Shown: positions 30,211 through 39,547 of the stretch, piece by piece
How positions within the stretch are numbered: the first letter of the stretch is position 1
Layout of the letters: each line of letters opens with the position of its first letter
Assembly (NCBI RefSeq): GCF_014637085.1
Contig: NZ_BMEU01000019.1
Location: 28,430-92,429 of the forward strand
Origin: Comamonas phosphati
GTDB taxonomy: Bacteria; Pseudomonadota; Gammaproteobacteria; Burkholderiales; Burkholderiaceae_C
Reading direction: 5' to 3'
DNA length: 64,000 bases
Notes under the pieces: model-generated
The model's input: only the letters and a program-made list of their open reading frames with translations
The model's database searches: none
Told to the model about the DNA's origin: nothing
Made by a program: the position numbers and the translations under genes

Positions 30211-31293
30211 TCAGGCCGCAAGCCGGGGAGTCTCCTGGAAGTTCTCCGATGCGGCCTGCACGCCATCGTCGAACACCAGCGTGCGCTCGGGCCAGCGCAT
30301 GGCTGCGAGCTTGAAGCGGCGTCGCGGGTCTTCGCCGTTCAGGCGAGCGACCCAGCGGCCGCCGACCGAGTAGTCCACGCAGAACACATTGCCGCGCAGG
30401 CCGTGCCAGGACAGCGGAGTGGTGTGGCCGAACAGGTTTTCCGCCTGCGCGCCATGGGCGGCGGCATCGCCGGGCAGCAGGCGGCGCCAGTAATGGCCGA
30501 CGATGACGGCTGCGTCGTCGGCGTATTCGTCCCACCAGGCCACGCGCTCCACGAAGCGCCATTTGCCGCCGGCATAGAAGGGCGTGCGGCATTCGCGCTC
30601 CATGCCGGTGGTCAGTACCTTGAGCGGATTGACCATGGCCTTGGCCAGCTCGTTTTCGCTGTGCGCGGCCAGGAAGGGCGGCGGCCACTTCGGATCTTCG
30701 AGGCTGTGGGGCCAGTGCCGGTTTTCTTCGCGCATGCGCTCGGCCACGCGGTTGGCACGGGCCCGCTTGACCGCCACTTCCTCGTACTGGTCGTAGGCAC
30801 GCCGGGTGCTGCCTGCGGGCAGGCCGCGGGCCATGGCAATCTGGTCGGGCCGCCAGGCGGCATGGACGATGCGCAGGTCTTCGCGCTCCAGGGCGATGGG
30901 CAGCCGATTGAGCTGAGCCAGGATGGCGGGTGCATCGCTCATGGGCATGCGCGCGAACGGGCCGTATTTGGGCTTGTCGGATTCATGGCGGCTGTCGAAG
31001 AACCAGCCCGAGCCGTCCTTGGCGTCTTCGCGCAGCAGGTTGATCTCGTGGTTGCCGAGCACGGCCGAGGCCTTGCCCGAGGCCAGCATGGGAACGACCA
31101 GGCTCAGTACCGAGGGGCTGTCGGGGCCGCGGTCGCAGAAGTCGCCCACGAAGACCAGGCGGCGGCCGTCGGGATGATGGCCTTGGCGGTCATAGCCCAG
31201 GTGCCCCAGCAACTGTTCCAGCGCAGCGGATTCGCCGTGGATGTCGCCCACGATATCGAGTGGGCCGGGGGGAAGGGGCTGGACAAGGCTCAT
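30211..31293 (-). CDS. Metallophosphoesterase of the Ser/Thr protein phosphatase fold
   Basis: Calcineurin-like phosphoesterase with the motifs GDIHG (about 17-21), GDFCDRG (about 50-56) and GNHE (about 80-83), plus a later GHYW metal-ligand His. At 360 residues it is longer than bacteriophage-type PrpA/PrpB. Substrate could be phosphoproteins or a diadenosine-type nucleotide; sequence does not decide. It stands alone on the minus strand with a 277-base gap to xth, in which a weak minus-strand frame (about 29,937-30,266) is probably not a gene. Confidence 0.8.
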   Translation of the reverse strand: MSLVQPLPPGPLDIVGDIHGESAALEQLLGHLGYDRQGHHPDGRRLVFVGDFCDRGPDSPSVLSLVVPMLASGKASAVLGNHEINLLREDAKDGSGWFFDSRHESDKPKYGPFARMPMSDAPAILAQLNRLPIALEREDLRIVHAAWRPDQIAMARGLPAGSTRRAYDQYEEVAVKRARANRVAERMREENRHWPHSLEDPKWPPPFLAAHSENELAKAMVNPLKVLTTGMERECRTPFYAGGKWRFVERVAWWDEYADDAAVIVGHYWRRLLPGDAAAHGAQAENLFGHTTPLSWHGLRGNVFCVDYSVGGRWVARLNGEDPRRRFKLAAMRWPERTLVFDDGVQAASENFQETPRLAA

Positions 31294-31506
31294 GGGCAGA
31301 CGATGGCAGCGAAGCTCGGTTCACGAACAGAGGTTGGATGGATGCCGGAGCGCCAAGCCGGGTGCCGGTAGTTTTGGATGGGGACCCAGGCAATGCCTGC
31401 CATTATCGGTTTGTGGCGCCGCAGCACGCTAGTGGCAATTGTCACGAGACTGACATTGACCGGGCGGAGCACACCCGCCATGTACCCAAATACCTGCCGA
31501 AACGAC

Positions 31507-31528
31507 ACAGGCCGCATGAGCGGCCTGT
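31507..31528 (-). terminator. Possible terminator after folA
   Basis: ACAGGCCGC and GCGGCCTGT pair across a four-base loop, 20 bases past the folA stop. The T-tract on the minus strand is weak (GTCGTTT), so termination may be partial. Confidence 0.5.
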
Positions 31529-31547
31529 TGGCGCAGGGCGAGGCCGC

Positions 31548-32054
31548 CTAGCGCAGATGCTTTTCGTAGCGCACAAAGTCGTAGGGCAGGCCGTTGGCCG
31601 CCACATGGCGGCTGCGCGAGACTTCGTGCCATGGCGCACCCAGCGTGGGGGCGTAGGCATCGCCCTCGTAGTCGCGGCCGATTTCGGTCACTTCCACGCT
31701 GTGGGCCAGGGGCAGGGCCTGGGCATAGATCTGGGCGCCGCCCATGACCCATACGTCCGGCGAGATCTGCTGGCCGCGCTCCAGCGCTTCCTCCAGGCTG
31801 GCGGTGCGCAGCACCTGGTCCGAGGCCGGCTCGGGCAGCCAGTCGACCTGGCGCGTGACCACGATGTTGGTGCGTCCGGGCAGCGGGCGAAAGCGCGGCG
31901 GCAGCGAATCCCAGGTCTTGCGGCCCATGACCACGGCGCAGCCCTGGGTGAGCTGCTTGAAGTGCGCCAGGTCCTCCGGCAGGTGCCAGGGCATGGTGTT
32001 GTCCTTGCCGATGACGCCGTTGGCGGCACGGGCATAAATCAGGTGGATGGGCAT
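31548..32054 (-). CDS. folA: Dihydrofolate reductase
   Basis: NADPH-dependent reduction of dihydrofolate to tetrahydrofolate. The 168-residue protein shows the DHFR pattern: ANGVIGKDNTMPWHLPEDL near the N-terminus with the substrate-binding acidic residue, VVMGRKTWDSL for cofactor binding and VMGGAQIY late. Encoded on the minus strand directly downstream of thyA (110-base gap), the usual folate/thymidylate pair that recycles the dihydrofolate made by ThyA. Confidence 0.97.
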   Translation of the reverse strand: MPIHLIYARAANGVIGKDNTMPWHLPEDLAHFKQLTQGCAVVMGRKTWDSLPPRFRPLPGRTNIVVTRQVDWLPEPASDQVLRTASLEEALERGQQISPDVWVMGGAQIYAQALPLAHSVEVTEIGRDYEGDAYAPTLGAPWHEVSRSRHVAANGLPYDFVRYEKHLR

Positions 32055-32164
32055 TTCTATCGATAAGTGAGCTGCTTGTGCCGGATTGTTCAGGGTTTCA
32101 GATGTTTTTCATCTCGAAACCAATACAGCTTAAGTATGGGCAGCTTGTATTTTCATAGCGCCGG

Positions 32165-32992
32165 TCAGACCGCCACGGGCGCCTTGATGGCCGGGTGGTG
32201 CTGGTAACCATGCACTTCGAAATCCTCGTAGGCGTAGTCGAAGATCGAATCCGGGCGGCGCTTGATCTGCAGCGTGGGGTAGGCAAACGGGTGCCGCGCC
32301 AGCTGGGTCTGTACCTGCTCGAAGTGGTTGTTGTAGATGTGGCAGTCGCCGCCGGTCCAGATGAAGTCACCCACTTCCAGATCGCACTGCTGGGCCAGCA
32401 TATGGGTCAGCAGCGCGTAGCTGGCAATGTTGAAGGGCACGCCCAGGAAGATGTCGGCGCTGCGCTGGTAGAGCTGGCAGGAGAGCTTGCCGTCGGCCAC
32501 GTAGAACTGGAAGAAGGCATGGCAGGGCATGAGCGCCATCTCGCTCAGGTCGGCCACGTTCCAGGCGCTGACGATGATGCGGCGCGAGTCGGGATTGCTC
32601 TTGAGCTGCTGGACGACCTCGGCGATCTGGTCGATGTGCGTGCCGTCGGCCTTGGGCCAGCTGCGCCACTGCACGCCGTAGACGGGGCCCAGGCTGCCAT
32701 CCTCGCGCGCCCATTCGTCCCAGATGGTGCAGCCGCGTTCCTGCAGCCATTTCACATTGCTGTCGCCGCGCAGAAACCACAGCAGCTCCAGGATGATGGA
32801 CTTCAGATGCACTTTCTTGGTGGTGACCAGCGGAAAGCCTTCGGACAGGTTGAAGCGCATCTGGTAGCCGAATACGCTGCGCGTGCCCGTACCCGTGCGG
32901 TCGGTCTTGGCGACGCCATGCTCGAACACATGGCGCACAAAGGTTTCGTATTGGCAGCGCAGGGGGCGCAAGGGCTGGCTGGTGGAGTCCAT
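32165..32992 (-). CDS. thyA: Thymidylate synthase
   Basis: Converts dUMP and methylene-tetrahydrofolate to dTMP and dihydrofolate. The catalytic cysteine lies in [13 protein letters not shown], with RRIIVSAWN (phosphate-binding arginines) just before it and the [19 protein letters not shown]-terminus typical of ThyA. The ATG at 32,992 gives 275 residues; a frame extending to 33,118 adds 42 unrelated residues and was rejected. Forms a tandem with folA. Confidence 0.97.
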   Translation of the reverse strand: MDSTSQPLRPLRCQYETFVRHVFEHGVAKTDRTGTGTRSVFGYQMRFNLSEGFPLVTTKKVHLKSIILELLWFLRGDSNVKWLQERGCTIWDEWAREDGSLGPVYGVQWRSWPKADGTHIDQIAEVVQQLKSNPDSRRIIVSAWNVADLSEMALMPCHAFFQFYVADGKLSCQLYQRSADIFLGVPFNIASYALLTHMLAQQCDLEVGDFIWTGGDCHIYNNHFEQVQTQLARHPFAYPTLQIKRRPDSIFDYAYEDFEVHGYQHHPAIKAPVAV

Positions 32993-33276
32993 GGTGCAAA
33001 TCTTGGAAATGAAGCCACGCCGCCGTGAGGCCTGCAGGCTGGTGGACCGTGGAAATCGGCAAATCTGTAGTGGCGCGATCTTGGCGCAGCGCAAGGCGCC
33101 ACACAGGCCGGGCCGCAATCGGAGCTAGTGTGCCATGCCAGGCGAGCCCCTGGCGCATACCGGCACATGTCAACCCAGCCGGCGCATGTGTTCATGCCGG
33201 GGACGGCGATGCAGGACATGCCCACGGGCAAATGGCAGCCCTGGCCTCTGAGAGCGTGGACACGTCCTTCAGCAAG

Positions 33277-33307
33277 AAACCCCGCGGCATCCGCGCCGCG
33301 GGGTTTT
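33277..33307 (-). terminator. Strong intrinsic terminator between the FAD-linked dehydrogenase and thyA
   Basis: AAACCCCGCGGC and GCCGCGGGGTTT pair over a six-base loop, 24 bases past the stop of the FAD-linked dehydrogenase. T residues flank both sides, so it may work in both directions. Confidence 0.85.
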
Positions 33308-33331
33308 CGTGTGCGCGGCGGTGGAAGCCGG

Positions 33332-34753
33332 TCAGCCCTTGGCCAGCATCACGCCGGGGTTCATGAGGCCTTGCGGGTCCAGCGCCTTCTTGACGGCGCG
33401 CATCATCTGCAGCGCCACGGGCGACTGGTATTTTTCCAGCTTGTCCACCTTGAGCGCGCCCACGCCATGCTCGGCCGAGAACGAGCCGCCGAACTCGGCC
33501 ACGGCCTCGTAGACCAGGTGGTTCACGCGCTCTTCTTGGTCGCGCAGAAAGGCCTTGGGATCGCCTTCTGCCGGGGCCTGCACGTTGTAGTGCAGATTGC
33601 CGTCGCCCAGGTGGCCGAAGTTGACCAGGCGCACGCCGGCGATCTCGCGCTGCAGCAGGGCGTCGGTGTGCGCGACAAAGGCCGGGATGCGCGAGGCAGC
33701 GATCGAGATGTCGTGCTTGATGTTGAGGCCTTCCTCGGCCTGGGCCAGCGGAATGCTCTCGCGGATATGCCACAGCTCATGCGCCTGGGCCAGGCTTTCG
33801 GCCACCACGGCGTCGAGCACGCAACCGTCCTCGAAGGCCAGCTCCAGCAGATGCTCGAAGCGTTCGCGCGCATGCACTTCAGACTCGCTGTCCGAGTTCT
33901 CGAGCAGCACGCAGTAGGGTGCGTCTTCCTGGCCGGTGAACGGTACGCGCAGCTGCGGCATGTGCCGCACGACCAGGCTCAGTGCGAACTGCCCCATGAC
34001 CTCGAAGCCCGTCAGTCCTGCGCCCAGGTGCTGGTGCGCCATGCCCAGCAGGCGCACGGCAGCCTCCATCGAGGGCACGGCGGCCCAGGCCGTGAGCTGC
34101 GCCGCGGGCTGCGGAAACAGCTTCATGGTCGCGGCGGTGATGATGCCCAGCGTGCCTTCGCTGCCGATGAACAGGTCGCGCAGATCGTAGCCCGTGTTGT
34201 CCTTGCGCAGGCCCTTGAGTCCGTCCCAGACCTCGCCCTGGGGCGTGACCACTTCCAGGCCCAGGCACAGCTCGCGCGTATTGCCGTAGCGCACCACCTG
34301 CGTGCCGCCCGCGTTCGTGCCCAGGTTGCCGCCTATGGTGCAGCTGCCTTCGGCGGCCAGCGACAGCGGAAACAGCAGGCCTTCCCTTTCTGCCGTCTCC
34401 TGCAGGCTTTGCAGAATGCAGCCGGCTTCCACGGTGAAGCTCAGATTGTCCTTGTCGATATGGCGGACCTGGTTCAGGCGCGTGAGGCTGAGCACGATCT
34501 GCGTGCCGCTGCCGTCCGGCGTGGAGCCCACGGACAGGCCGGTATTGCCGCCCTGGGGCACGATGGCGACTTTGGCCTGGGCACAGGCCTTGACCACGGC
34601 CGCCACCTGGGCGGTATCGGCGGGGCGCACCACGGCCAGGGCCTTGCCCCGGCTGCGACGGCGCCAGTCCTGTTCCCAGGCCACGAGATCGCCCTCGGTC
34701 AGAACGTATGCGGCGCCGACGATCTGGCGCAACTGGTCTAGAAATGCGGTCAT
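33332..34753 (-). CDS. FAD-linked 2-hydroxyacid oxidase/dehydrogenase (GlcD/DLD type)
   Basis: Flavoprotein of the vanillyl-alcohol-oxidase/PCMH family that oxidises D-2-hydroxy acids such as D-lactate, glycolate or D-2-hydroxyglutarate. The FAD-binding half (about 40-215) has IVPQGGNTGLSVGS and CTIGGNLGTNAGGTQVVRYGN. The C-terminal half has the substrate/metal-site signature FGHLGDGNLHYN and EHGVGALK. Length from the ATG at 34,753 is 473 residues. Single gene with its own terminator; the exact substrate is not deducible. Confidence 0.9.
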   Translation of the reverse strand: MTAFLDQLRQIVGAAYVLTEGDLVAWEQDWRRRSRGKALAVVRPADTAQVAAVVKACAQAKVAIVPQGGNTGLSVGSTPDGSGTQIVLSLTRLNQVRHIDKDNLSFTVEAGCILQSLQETAEREGLLFPLSLAAEGSCTIGGNLGTNAGGTQVVRYGNTRELCLGLEVVTPQGEVWDGLKGLRKDNTGYDLRDLFIGSEGTLGIITAATMKLFPQPAAQLTAWAAVPSMEAAVRLLGMAHQHLGAGLTGFEVMGQFALSLVVRHMPQLRVPFTGQEDAPYCVLLENSDSESEVHARERFEHLLELAFEDGCVLDAVVAESLAQAHELWHIRESIPLAQAEEGLNIKHDISIAASRIPAFVAHTDALLQREIAGVRLVNFGHLGDGNLHYNVQAPAEGDPKAFLRDQEERVNHLVYEAVAEFGGSFSAEHGVGALKVDKLEKYQSPVALQMMRAVKKALDPQGLMNPGVMLAKG

Positions 34754-34798
34754 GCTTGCAACTCTCTCAATGCTCTTCAAAGCTTCTGGATGGGAAAT

Positions 34799-35203
34799 TC
34801 AGCCCTGCCGGCGCGCCGCGCGCTGGCGCCAGCGCACATGGGCCGCGCAGGCGGCGAACAGCAGCAGGCACAGCGCCACTTCGGCCAGGGCCAGCCAGCG
34901 GCCGGGCGCGGTGTCGCTCCAGGCGCGCACCACGCCTTCGGTGAAATACAGCCAGACCAGCAGGCTGACCCAGCGATAGGTATACATGCGGTGCTTGAGC
35001 AGGCCCACCAGCGCGAAGGCCAGCGGCAGCGCCTTGAGGAACAGCCAGCTGCCGCCGGGGCGCAAGGGTGCCAGCCACAGCTCCCAGGCCATGCACAGCA
35101 CCAACAACGCAAGCAGGCTGCCCACGGCCAGCCAGCGCGTGGCGGCGACATCGGCGCCGGGCGTGGATAAGGAAGGCGAGGGCGGTGATAGGGCATCGGT
35201 CAT
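34799..35203 (-). CDS. DUF2069 integral membrane protein
   Basis: Small 134-residue protein with four hydrophobic helices (for example WLAVGSLLALLVLCMAWELWL and WLALAEVALCLLLFAACAAHV) and the conserved KHRMYTYRWVSLLVWLYFTEGV block of DUF2069. Function unknown. The chosen ATG at 35,203 gives the compact family form. It lies 45 bases upstream of the FAD-linked dehydrogenase on the same strand and may be co-transcribed with it. Confidence 0.82.
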   Translation of the reverse strand: MTDALSPPSPSLSTPGADVAATRWLAVGSLLALLVLCMAWELWLAPLRPGGSWLFLKALPLAFALVGLLKHRMYTYRWVSLLVWLYFTEGVVRAWSDTAPGRWLALAEVALCLLLFAACAAHVRWRQRAARRQG

Positions 35204-35334
35204 AGCGATGGCATCATATCGGCCATGGCAGTGACTCTTGTATCTGTAGTTGTCCGTATCGGCCTCATATTGCCGGAAAGTCGCAGCGCATGCGGCCCCG
35301 GGCCCGTGGTTTGTGCCGCGGCAAAGGGGCGGCC

Positions 35335-36978
35335 ATGAAATCCAGGAACCCCGGATTCTGGGCCGCGCTGCAGGGCGGGCAAGGCAATCAGGGCAACCGC
35401 GGACGGGAGCCCAGCCTGGAGCCCGCAGCGCCTTCGCCCGGCCCCGAGGGCGCGGGCACGCCGGGTTGGCTGCGTGCGGCCCAGATGGCCAATACCGCTT
35501 CTTCGGCTTCGGCCCAGCAGGAACTGCAGTTGGGCGCCGAGCAGGCATCTGCCGCAGGTTCATTTGCCAGCCCTTCGCCCTATGCGGGCCCGGCCCCGGC
35601 ACCGCCGCCGCCGCAAGATCCCCAGCAGGGACAGGCACAAGGGCCGCAGGAGACAAAGATCGGACGCTTCACACGTCCCGCCAGGCAGCGCTATGCGCAG
35701 ATGCTGCCGCGCTTGTCGCTGAAATCGGTGTCCGCCGAAGAGACCAAGGCCTATGTGCAGCGCCGCAGCCGGCGCATCCACCAGCGCCTGCGCACCTTCC
35801 CCTGGGGCAATACCTGGCATGTGCTGAGCGCGCGCTTCCGCGAGGACCGGCTGGGCGTGACGGCCAGCAGCCTGACCTTCACTTCGCTGCTGGCGCTGGT
35901 GCCGTTCTTCACCGTGGCGCTGGCCTTGTTCACGGCCTTCCCGATCTTCGGCAAGGTGCAGCAGGTGCTGGAGCGCTGGCTGATGGACAGCCTGATCCCC
36001 GAGACGATCGCGCGCCAGGTGCTGGGCTATCTGACGCAGTTCGCCTCCAAGGCCAGCCAGCTGGGGCTGGTGGGTTTTTCGATTCTGATCGTCACGGCCC
36101 TGACCCTGATACTGACCATAGACCGCACGCTCAACAACATCTGGCGCGTGCGCCAGCTGCGGCCCCTGGGCCAGCGGGTGCTGATCTACTGGGCCGCCGT
36201 CACGCTGGGGCCGCTGGTGCTGGGCCTGAGCCTGGTGCTGTCGTCCTATGTGATGTCGGCATCCAAGGGGCTGGTCAATGCGTTGCCCGGCAGCCTGCGC
36301 TTCGTGTTCGACTCCATAGAGTTCATGGTGCTGGCCGCGGGCATGGCGGGCCTGTATCACTATGTGCCCAATACGCCGGTGCGCTGGCGCCATGCCTGGG
36401 TGGGCGGCATCTTCGTCTCGGTCTGCATGGAGCTGGCCAAGAAGATGCTCGGCATCTATCTGGCCTCGGTGCCCACGTATTCGGTGATCTACGGCGCCTT
36501 TGCCACCTTGCCCATCTTGCTGATCTGGATGTACGTGGCCTGGTGCATCGTGCTGCTGGGGGCGCTGGTCACGGCCTATCTGCCCACGGTACTGGCCGGC
36601 GTCGAGCGGCTCAGCGGTCACCAGGGCTGGCAGTTCGAGCTGGCGGTGGAAATACTGCAGTGCCTGGCCAGGGAGCGCGAGCTGCCGCACAAGGGCCTGT
36701 ACCTGTGGCAACTGGCGCGGCGGCTGCGCATGGAGCCGGCGCAGATACTGCCCGTGCTGCAGGCGCTGGCGCAGCTGGACTGGGTGGGCGCCGTCCAGCC
36801 GCCAGGCGCCCAGGCATCGCTGGAAAGCACCGAGCCGCGCCATGTGCTGCTGGTCGATCCGCGCGTCACCCAGGTGGCGCCGCTGGTGCAGGCCTTGCTG
36901 CTGACGCCATCGAACGCCGTGGCGCCGCTGTGGCAGCGGGCCCAGCTGTCGGAGATGAGGCTGGCGGAACTCCTCTGA
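35335..36978 (+). CDS. YihY/BrkB family inner-membrane protein (UPF0761)
   Basis: A 547-residue protein whose centre (about 165-425) matches the YihY/virulence-factor BrkB family: six hydrophobic helices and the conserved LTFTSLLALVPFFTVALA and TLNNIWRVRQLRP segments. The first about 120 residues are Pro/Gln/Gly-rich and disordered, and the C-terminal 120 residues look like a winged-helix domain (LARRLRMEPAQILPVLQALAQLDWVGAV). Formerly misnamed ribonuclease BN. Function not established. Confidence 0.85.
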   Translation: MKSRNPGFWAALQGGQGNQGNRGREPSLEPAAPSPGPEGAGTPGWLRAAQMANTASSASAQQELQLGAEQASAAGSFASPSPYAGPAPAPPPPQDPQQGQAQGPQETKIGRFTRPARQRYAQMLPRLSLKSVSAEETKAYVQRRSRRIHQRLRTFPWGNTWHVLSARFREDRLGVTASSLTFTSLLALVPFFTVALALFTAFPIFGKVQQVLERWLMDSLIPETIARQVLGYLTQFASKASQLGLVGFSILIVTALTLILTIDRTLNNIWRVRQLRPLGQRVLIYWAAVTLGPLVLGLSLVLSSYVMSASKGLVNALPGSLRFVFDSIEFMVLAAGMAGLYHYVPNTPVRWRHAWVGGIFVSVCMELAKKMLGIYLASVPTYSVIYGAFATLPILLIWMYVAWCIVLLGALVTAYLPTVLAGVERLSGHQGWQFELAVEILQCLARERELPHKGLYLWQLARRLRMEPAQILPVLQALAQLDWVGAVQPPGAQASLESTEPRHVLLVDPRVTQVAPLVQALLLTPSNAVAPLWQRAQLSEMRLAELL

Positions 36979-36997
36979 GTTCCTGAAAATATAGCGA

Positions 36998-37357
36998 CTA
37001 GCGCTTGTCGTTCAAGGAGATTCGGCCCAGCAGAATGTCGCGCCACATCATCCAGTCGCCGATGAAGCTGTAGACCGGGCGCTTGAAGCTGGCGGGCTTG
37101 TTCTTCTCGAAGCCGAAATGTCCGACCCAGGCAAAGCCGTAGCCGCAGGCCAGGGCGGCGATCAGGTACCAGAGATGGCCTGTCACCACCAGCGCTATCA
37201 GGAACAGCAGCGACAGCGAAGTGCCGATGAAGTGCAGGCGCCGGCACATGGCATTGCTGTGCTCCTGCAGATAGAACGGATAGAACTCGGCAAAGCGCTT
37301 GAACTGGCGCGGGTCCGTGGGGGCGCCATGGACTCCAGGGGCAGAAATGCGGGACAT
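36998..37357 (-). CDS. DUF962 (Mpo1-like) small membrane protein
   Basis: A 119-residue protein with two hydrophobic helices and the DUF962 core EFYPFYLQEHSNAMCRRLHFIGT and WVGHFGFEKNKPASFKRPVYSF. The yeast family member Mpo1 is an Fe-dependent dioxygenase acting on long-chain 2-hydroxy fatty acids; the conserved His residues (HFIGT, GHFGFEKNKP) are kept. The last codons and the stop fall within a short AGCG-type intergenic repeat. Confidence 0.85.
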   Translation of the reverse strand: MSRISAPGVHGAPTDPRQFKRFAEFYPFYLQEHSNAMCRRLHFIGTSLSLLFLIALVVTGHLWYLIAALACGYGFAWVGHFGFEKNKPASFKRPVYSFIGDWMMWRDILLGRISLNDKR

Positions 37358-37668
37358 GGCAAATCCTTTGCAAGGTGGCGCGGCCTGGAGTGTTTTGGAA
37401 TTGCCGCCGGTGCATCCCGGAAGCGGGCGCGTCGGACCGGATGCATGCATGGCGCACAATGAGGCGCGCCTGTGGTTTTTATACGCCCCGCGGCCGTTTC
37501 CTGCCAGCGGGAAAGCGCCAAGGGCTGCAGGGCAAAGTGGCCGCAGGCTCTGCGCAAAATGGGACGGCCGTGCCGCAAATGCTGCCAGCGTCGCCATGGC
37601 GGCAGCCGCAGCCGGCTTCGGGCTTACGATCTCCTTGGCTTGCTTTTCATTTTCTCGTTCTGCTCACC
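37358..37668. other. Intergenic region without a recognised gene
   Basis: About 310 bases between two divergent genes (DUF962 protein and an alpha/beta hydrolase). It presumably holds both promoters. No RNA gene or convincing reading frame was recognised; the base composition is that of the core. Confidence 0.5.
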
Positions 37669-38475
37669 ATGACTTCGCCCACCACGCTTTCTCCCGCCAC
37701 CAGCGAAACCCTGGTTGCCACGCCCGCAGGCCGTCTGTATGCCAAGCGCTGGCATGCGCCTGATCCCACCGGCTGCGCGCCCATCGTGCTGCTGCACGAC
37801 TCGCTGGGCAGCGTGGCGCTGTGGCGCGAATTTCCCGGGGAACTGGCCGCAGCCACGGGGCGCGACGTGATTGCCTACGACCGGCTGGGCTTTGGCCGGT
37901 CGGACCCGAACCCCGCCCGGCTGGCGGCCGACTTCGTGCAGAACGAGGTGCAGGCAGGCTTTGCGCCGCTGCACCGGGCACTGGAGCTCGATAGCTTTGT
38001 CGCGCTGGGCCACAGCGTGGGCGGCGGCATGGCCGCCATGGTGGCCGCAGCCTATGGTGCGCGATGCGAGGCCTTGATCACCGAATCGGCCCAGACCTTT
38101 GTGGAGGACCGCACGCTGCAGGGCATTCGCGCGGCGCGCGACAATTTCGCACAGCCGGGCCAGCTGGAGCGCCTGGCCCGCTACCACGGCGACAAGGCTG
38201 CCTGGGTGCTGTCGGCCTGGGTGGACAGCTGGCTCTCGCCCGAATTCGCCGGCTACCGGCTGGACCAGGCCCTGGCCCGGGTGCGCAGCCCGGTGCTGGC
38301 CATCCACGGCGAGTGCGACGAGTTCGGTTCGCTGGTGCACCCCGAGAACATCGGGCAATGGGCGGCAGGGCCGGTGGAGACCGACATCATTGCCGGCGGC
38401 GGCCATGTGCCGCACCGCGAGCTGCCGGAGCGCATCACGGGCCGCATTGCGCGGTTCCTGGGGAACACCCCCTGA
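37669..38475 (+). CDS. Alpha/beta hydrolase
   Basis: A 268-residue alpha/beta-hydrolase-fold protein with the oxyanion-hole segment VLLHDSLGS, the DRLGFGRSDPN turn, the nucleophile elbow GHSVGGG (Ser about 111), an acidic residue in IHGECDEFG and the catalytic His in GGGHVPHRE. Substrate unknown; sequences like this include esterases and C-C bond hydrolases. The longer frame upstream (from 37,375) is untypical and was rejected. A dispersed repeat begins right at its stop. Confidence 0.85.
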   Translation: MTSPTTLSPATSETLVATPAGRLYAKRWHAPDPTGCAPIVLLHDSLGSVALWREFPGELAAATGRDVIAYDRLGFGRSDPNPARLAADFVQNEVQAGFAPLHRALELDSFVALGHSVGGGMAAMVAAAYGARCEALITESAQTFVEDRTLQGIRAARDNFAQPGQLERLARYHGDKAAWVLSAWVDSWLSPEFAGYRLDQALARVRSPVLAIHGECDEFGSLVHPENIGQWAAGPVETDIIAGGGHVPHRELPERITGRIARFLGNTP

Positions 38476-38556
38476 GCCGCTTCGCGTCTTCTCCCCCAAA
38501 GGGGACGAAGGCCTTTGCTGGGGCAGCCCATGCCGGCCGTCCCTCCGTTTATTCCA
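38466..38556 (+). repeat. Dispersed intergenic repeat, copy C
   Basis: CACCCCCTGAGCCGCTTCGCG followed by a C-run/G-run pair (CCCCCAAAGGGGACG), AAGGCCTTTGCTGG and GCCGGCCGTCCC. Its first bases form the last codons and stop of the hydrolase gene. Same family as the copies at about 4,868 and 25,302. Confidence 0.75.
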
Positions 38557-38607
38557 TGCCGGTTTTTTACGCAGCGAGCGATGCCTGCTCCCTAACCTTG
38601 GGGCATG

Positions 38608-39492
38608 CTATTTTCGCTGCGATGAGCGCATGACCAGGCCAATGCCGCCCAGCACGACCAGGGCGGCCGCTGCGCTTTTGAGGGTGATGGATTCATGGAG
38701 CAGCAGCACGCCGAAAACCGCACTCAGCACGGGTACGGACAACTGGACCACGGCGGTGCTGATGACGGCCATGCGCACGCGCACCCAGTACCAGATCGCA
38801 TAGCCTATGCCCGAAGTCAGGCCGCCCGACAGCAGCGCATAGACCGCTCCCGCCGCATCCACGTGCAGGCTCTGGTAGTGCAGCAGCATCAAGGCCAGTG
38901 CCATGGGGACCGCCAGCATGAAGCTGCCCGCGGTGCCGGCAATCGGATCGCCGCCCTGGCGCCCCCGCAGCGAAAACCCGCCCCAGGCGAAACCGGCAAC
39001 GGCCATGAGCGCGGCGGCCCACAGGGGCGGCGAAGAGGCTGACGGAGCCAGAAAGGCCACCAGGCCTGCCAGTGCCATGGCCAGGCCTGCAAAGCTGGTG
39101 CGTTCGCCCTGGTACAGGCCGTACGAGATCATCAGCAGCTGCGCGCAGGCGAACAGCACCAGCGCGCCGGCACCCGCTGCTATGCCCCGGTAGGCGAAGG
39201 AAAAGGCTGCCGCATAGACGAAAAGAAAGATGGCGGACAGCCAGTCCCGCCCCTGGCGGCGGCCCTGCCGACCCTGGCTGCAGAGAATGGCAAACAGCAC
39301 CAGCGCACCCGAAACCAGCCGGATGGCCGTGAACGATGCGGCATCGATGGCCGTGGTCTGGAACGCCAGCCTGGCCAGCAGGGAGTTGGCGGCAAAGGCC
39401 GCCATCGCCATGCAGGTCAGCAGCGCCACCATGGCCCTGGCCCTGCCTGTGGCGGGAGGGGGGCGCGCGGCTTCGGTGCTGGGGGGACTCAT
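38608..39492 (-). CDS. EamA/DMT family transporter
   Basis: Drug/metabolite transporter of 294 residues with ten predicted membrane helices arranged as two EamA repeats, the second ending in PVLSAVFGVLLLHESITLKSAAAALVVLGGIGLV, a typical EamA end. Likely exports amino acids or small metabolites; substrate unknown. The ATG at 39,492 gives the compact form. It is followed upstream on the same strand by a GNAT acetyltransferase and an alpha/beta hydrolase. Confidence 0.88.
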   Translation of the reverse strand: MSPPSTEAARPPPATGRARAMVALLTCMAMAAFAANSLLARLAFQTTAIDAASFTAIRLVSGALVLFAILCSQGRQGRRQGRDWLSAIFLFVYAAAFSFAYRGIAAGAGALVLFACAQLLMISYGLYQGERTSFAGLAMALAGLVAFLAPSASSPPLWAAALMAVAGFAWGGFSLRGRQGGDPIAGTAGSFMLAVPMALALMLLHYQSLHVDAAGAVYALLSGGLTSGIGYAIWYWVRVRMAVISTAVVQLSVPVLSAVFGVLLLHESITLKSAAAALVVLGGIGLVMRSSQRK

Positions 39493-39547
39493 CTGCTGGC
39501 TCCCGCGACGTTTCAGGGCATGTGCATGCTTTTTACGGCGTTCCGGC

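Noticed and set aside
29937-30266. Small minus-strand gene of about 109 codons between xth and the metallophosphoesterase
   Set aside because: No ribosome-binding site, no recognisable motif, and alternative frames on both strands are equally open.
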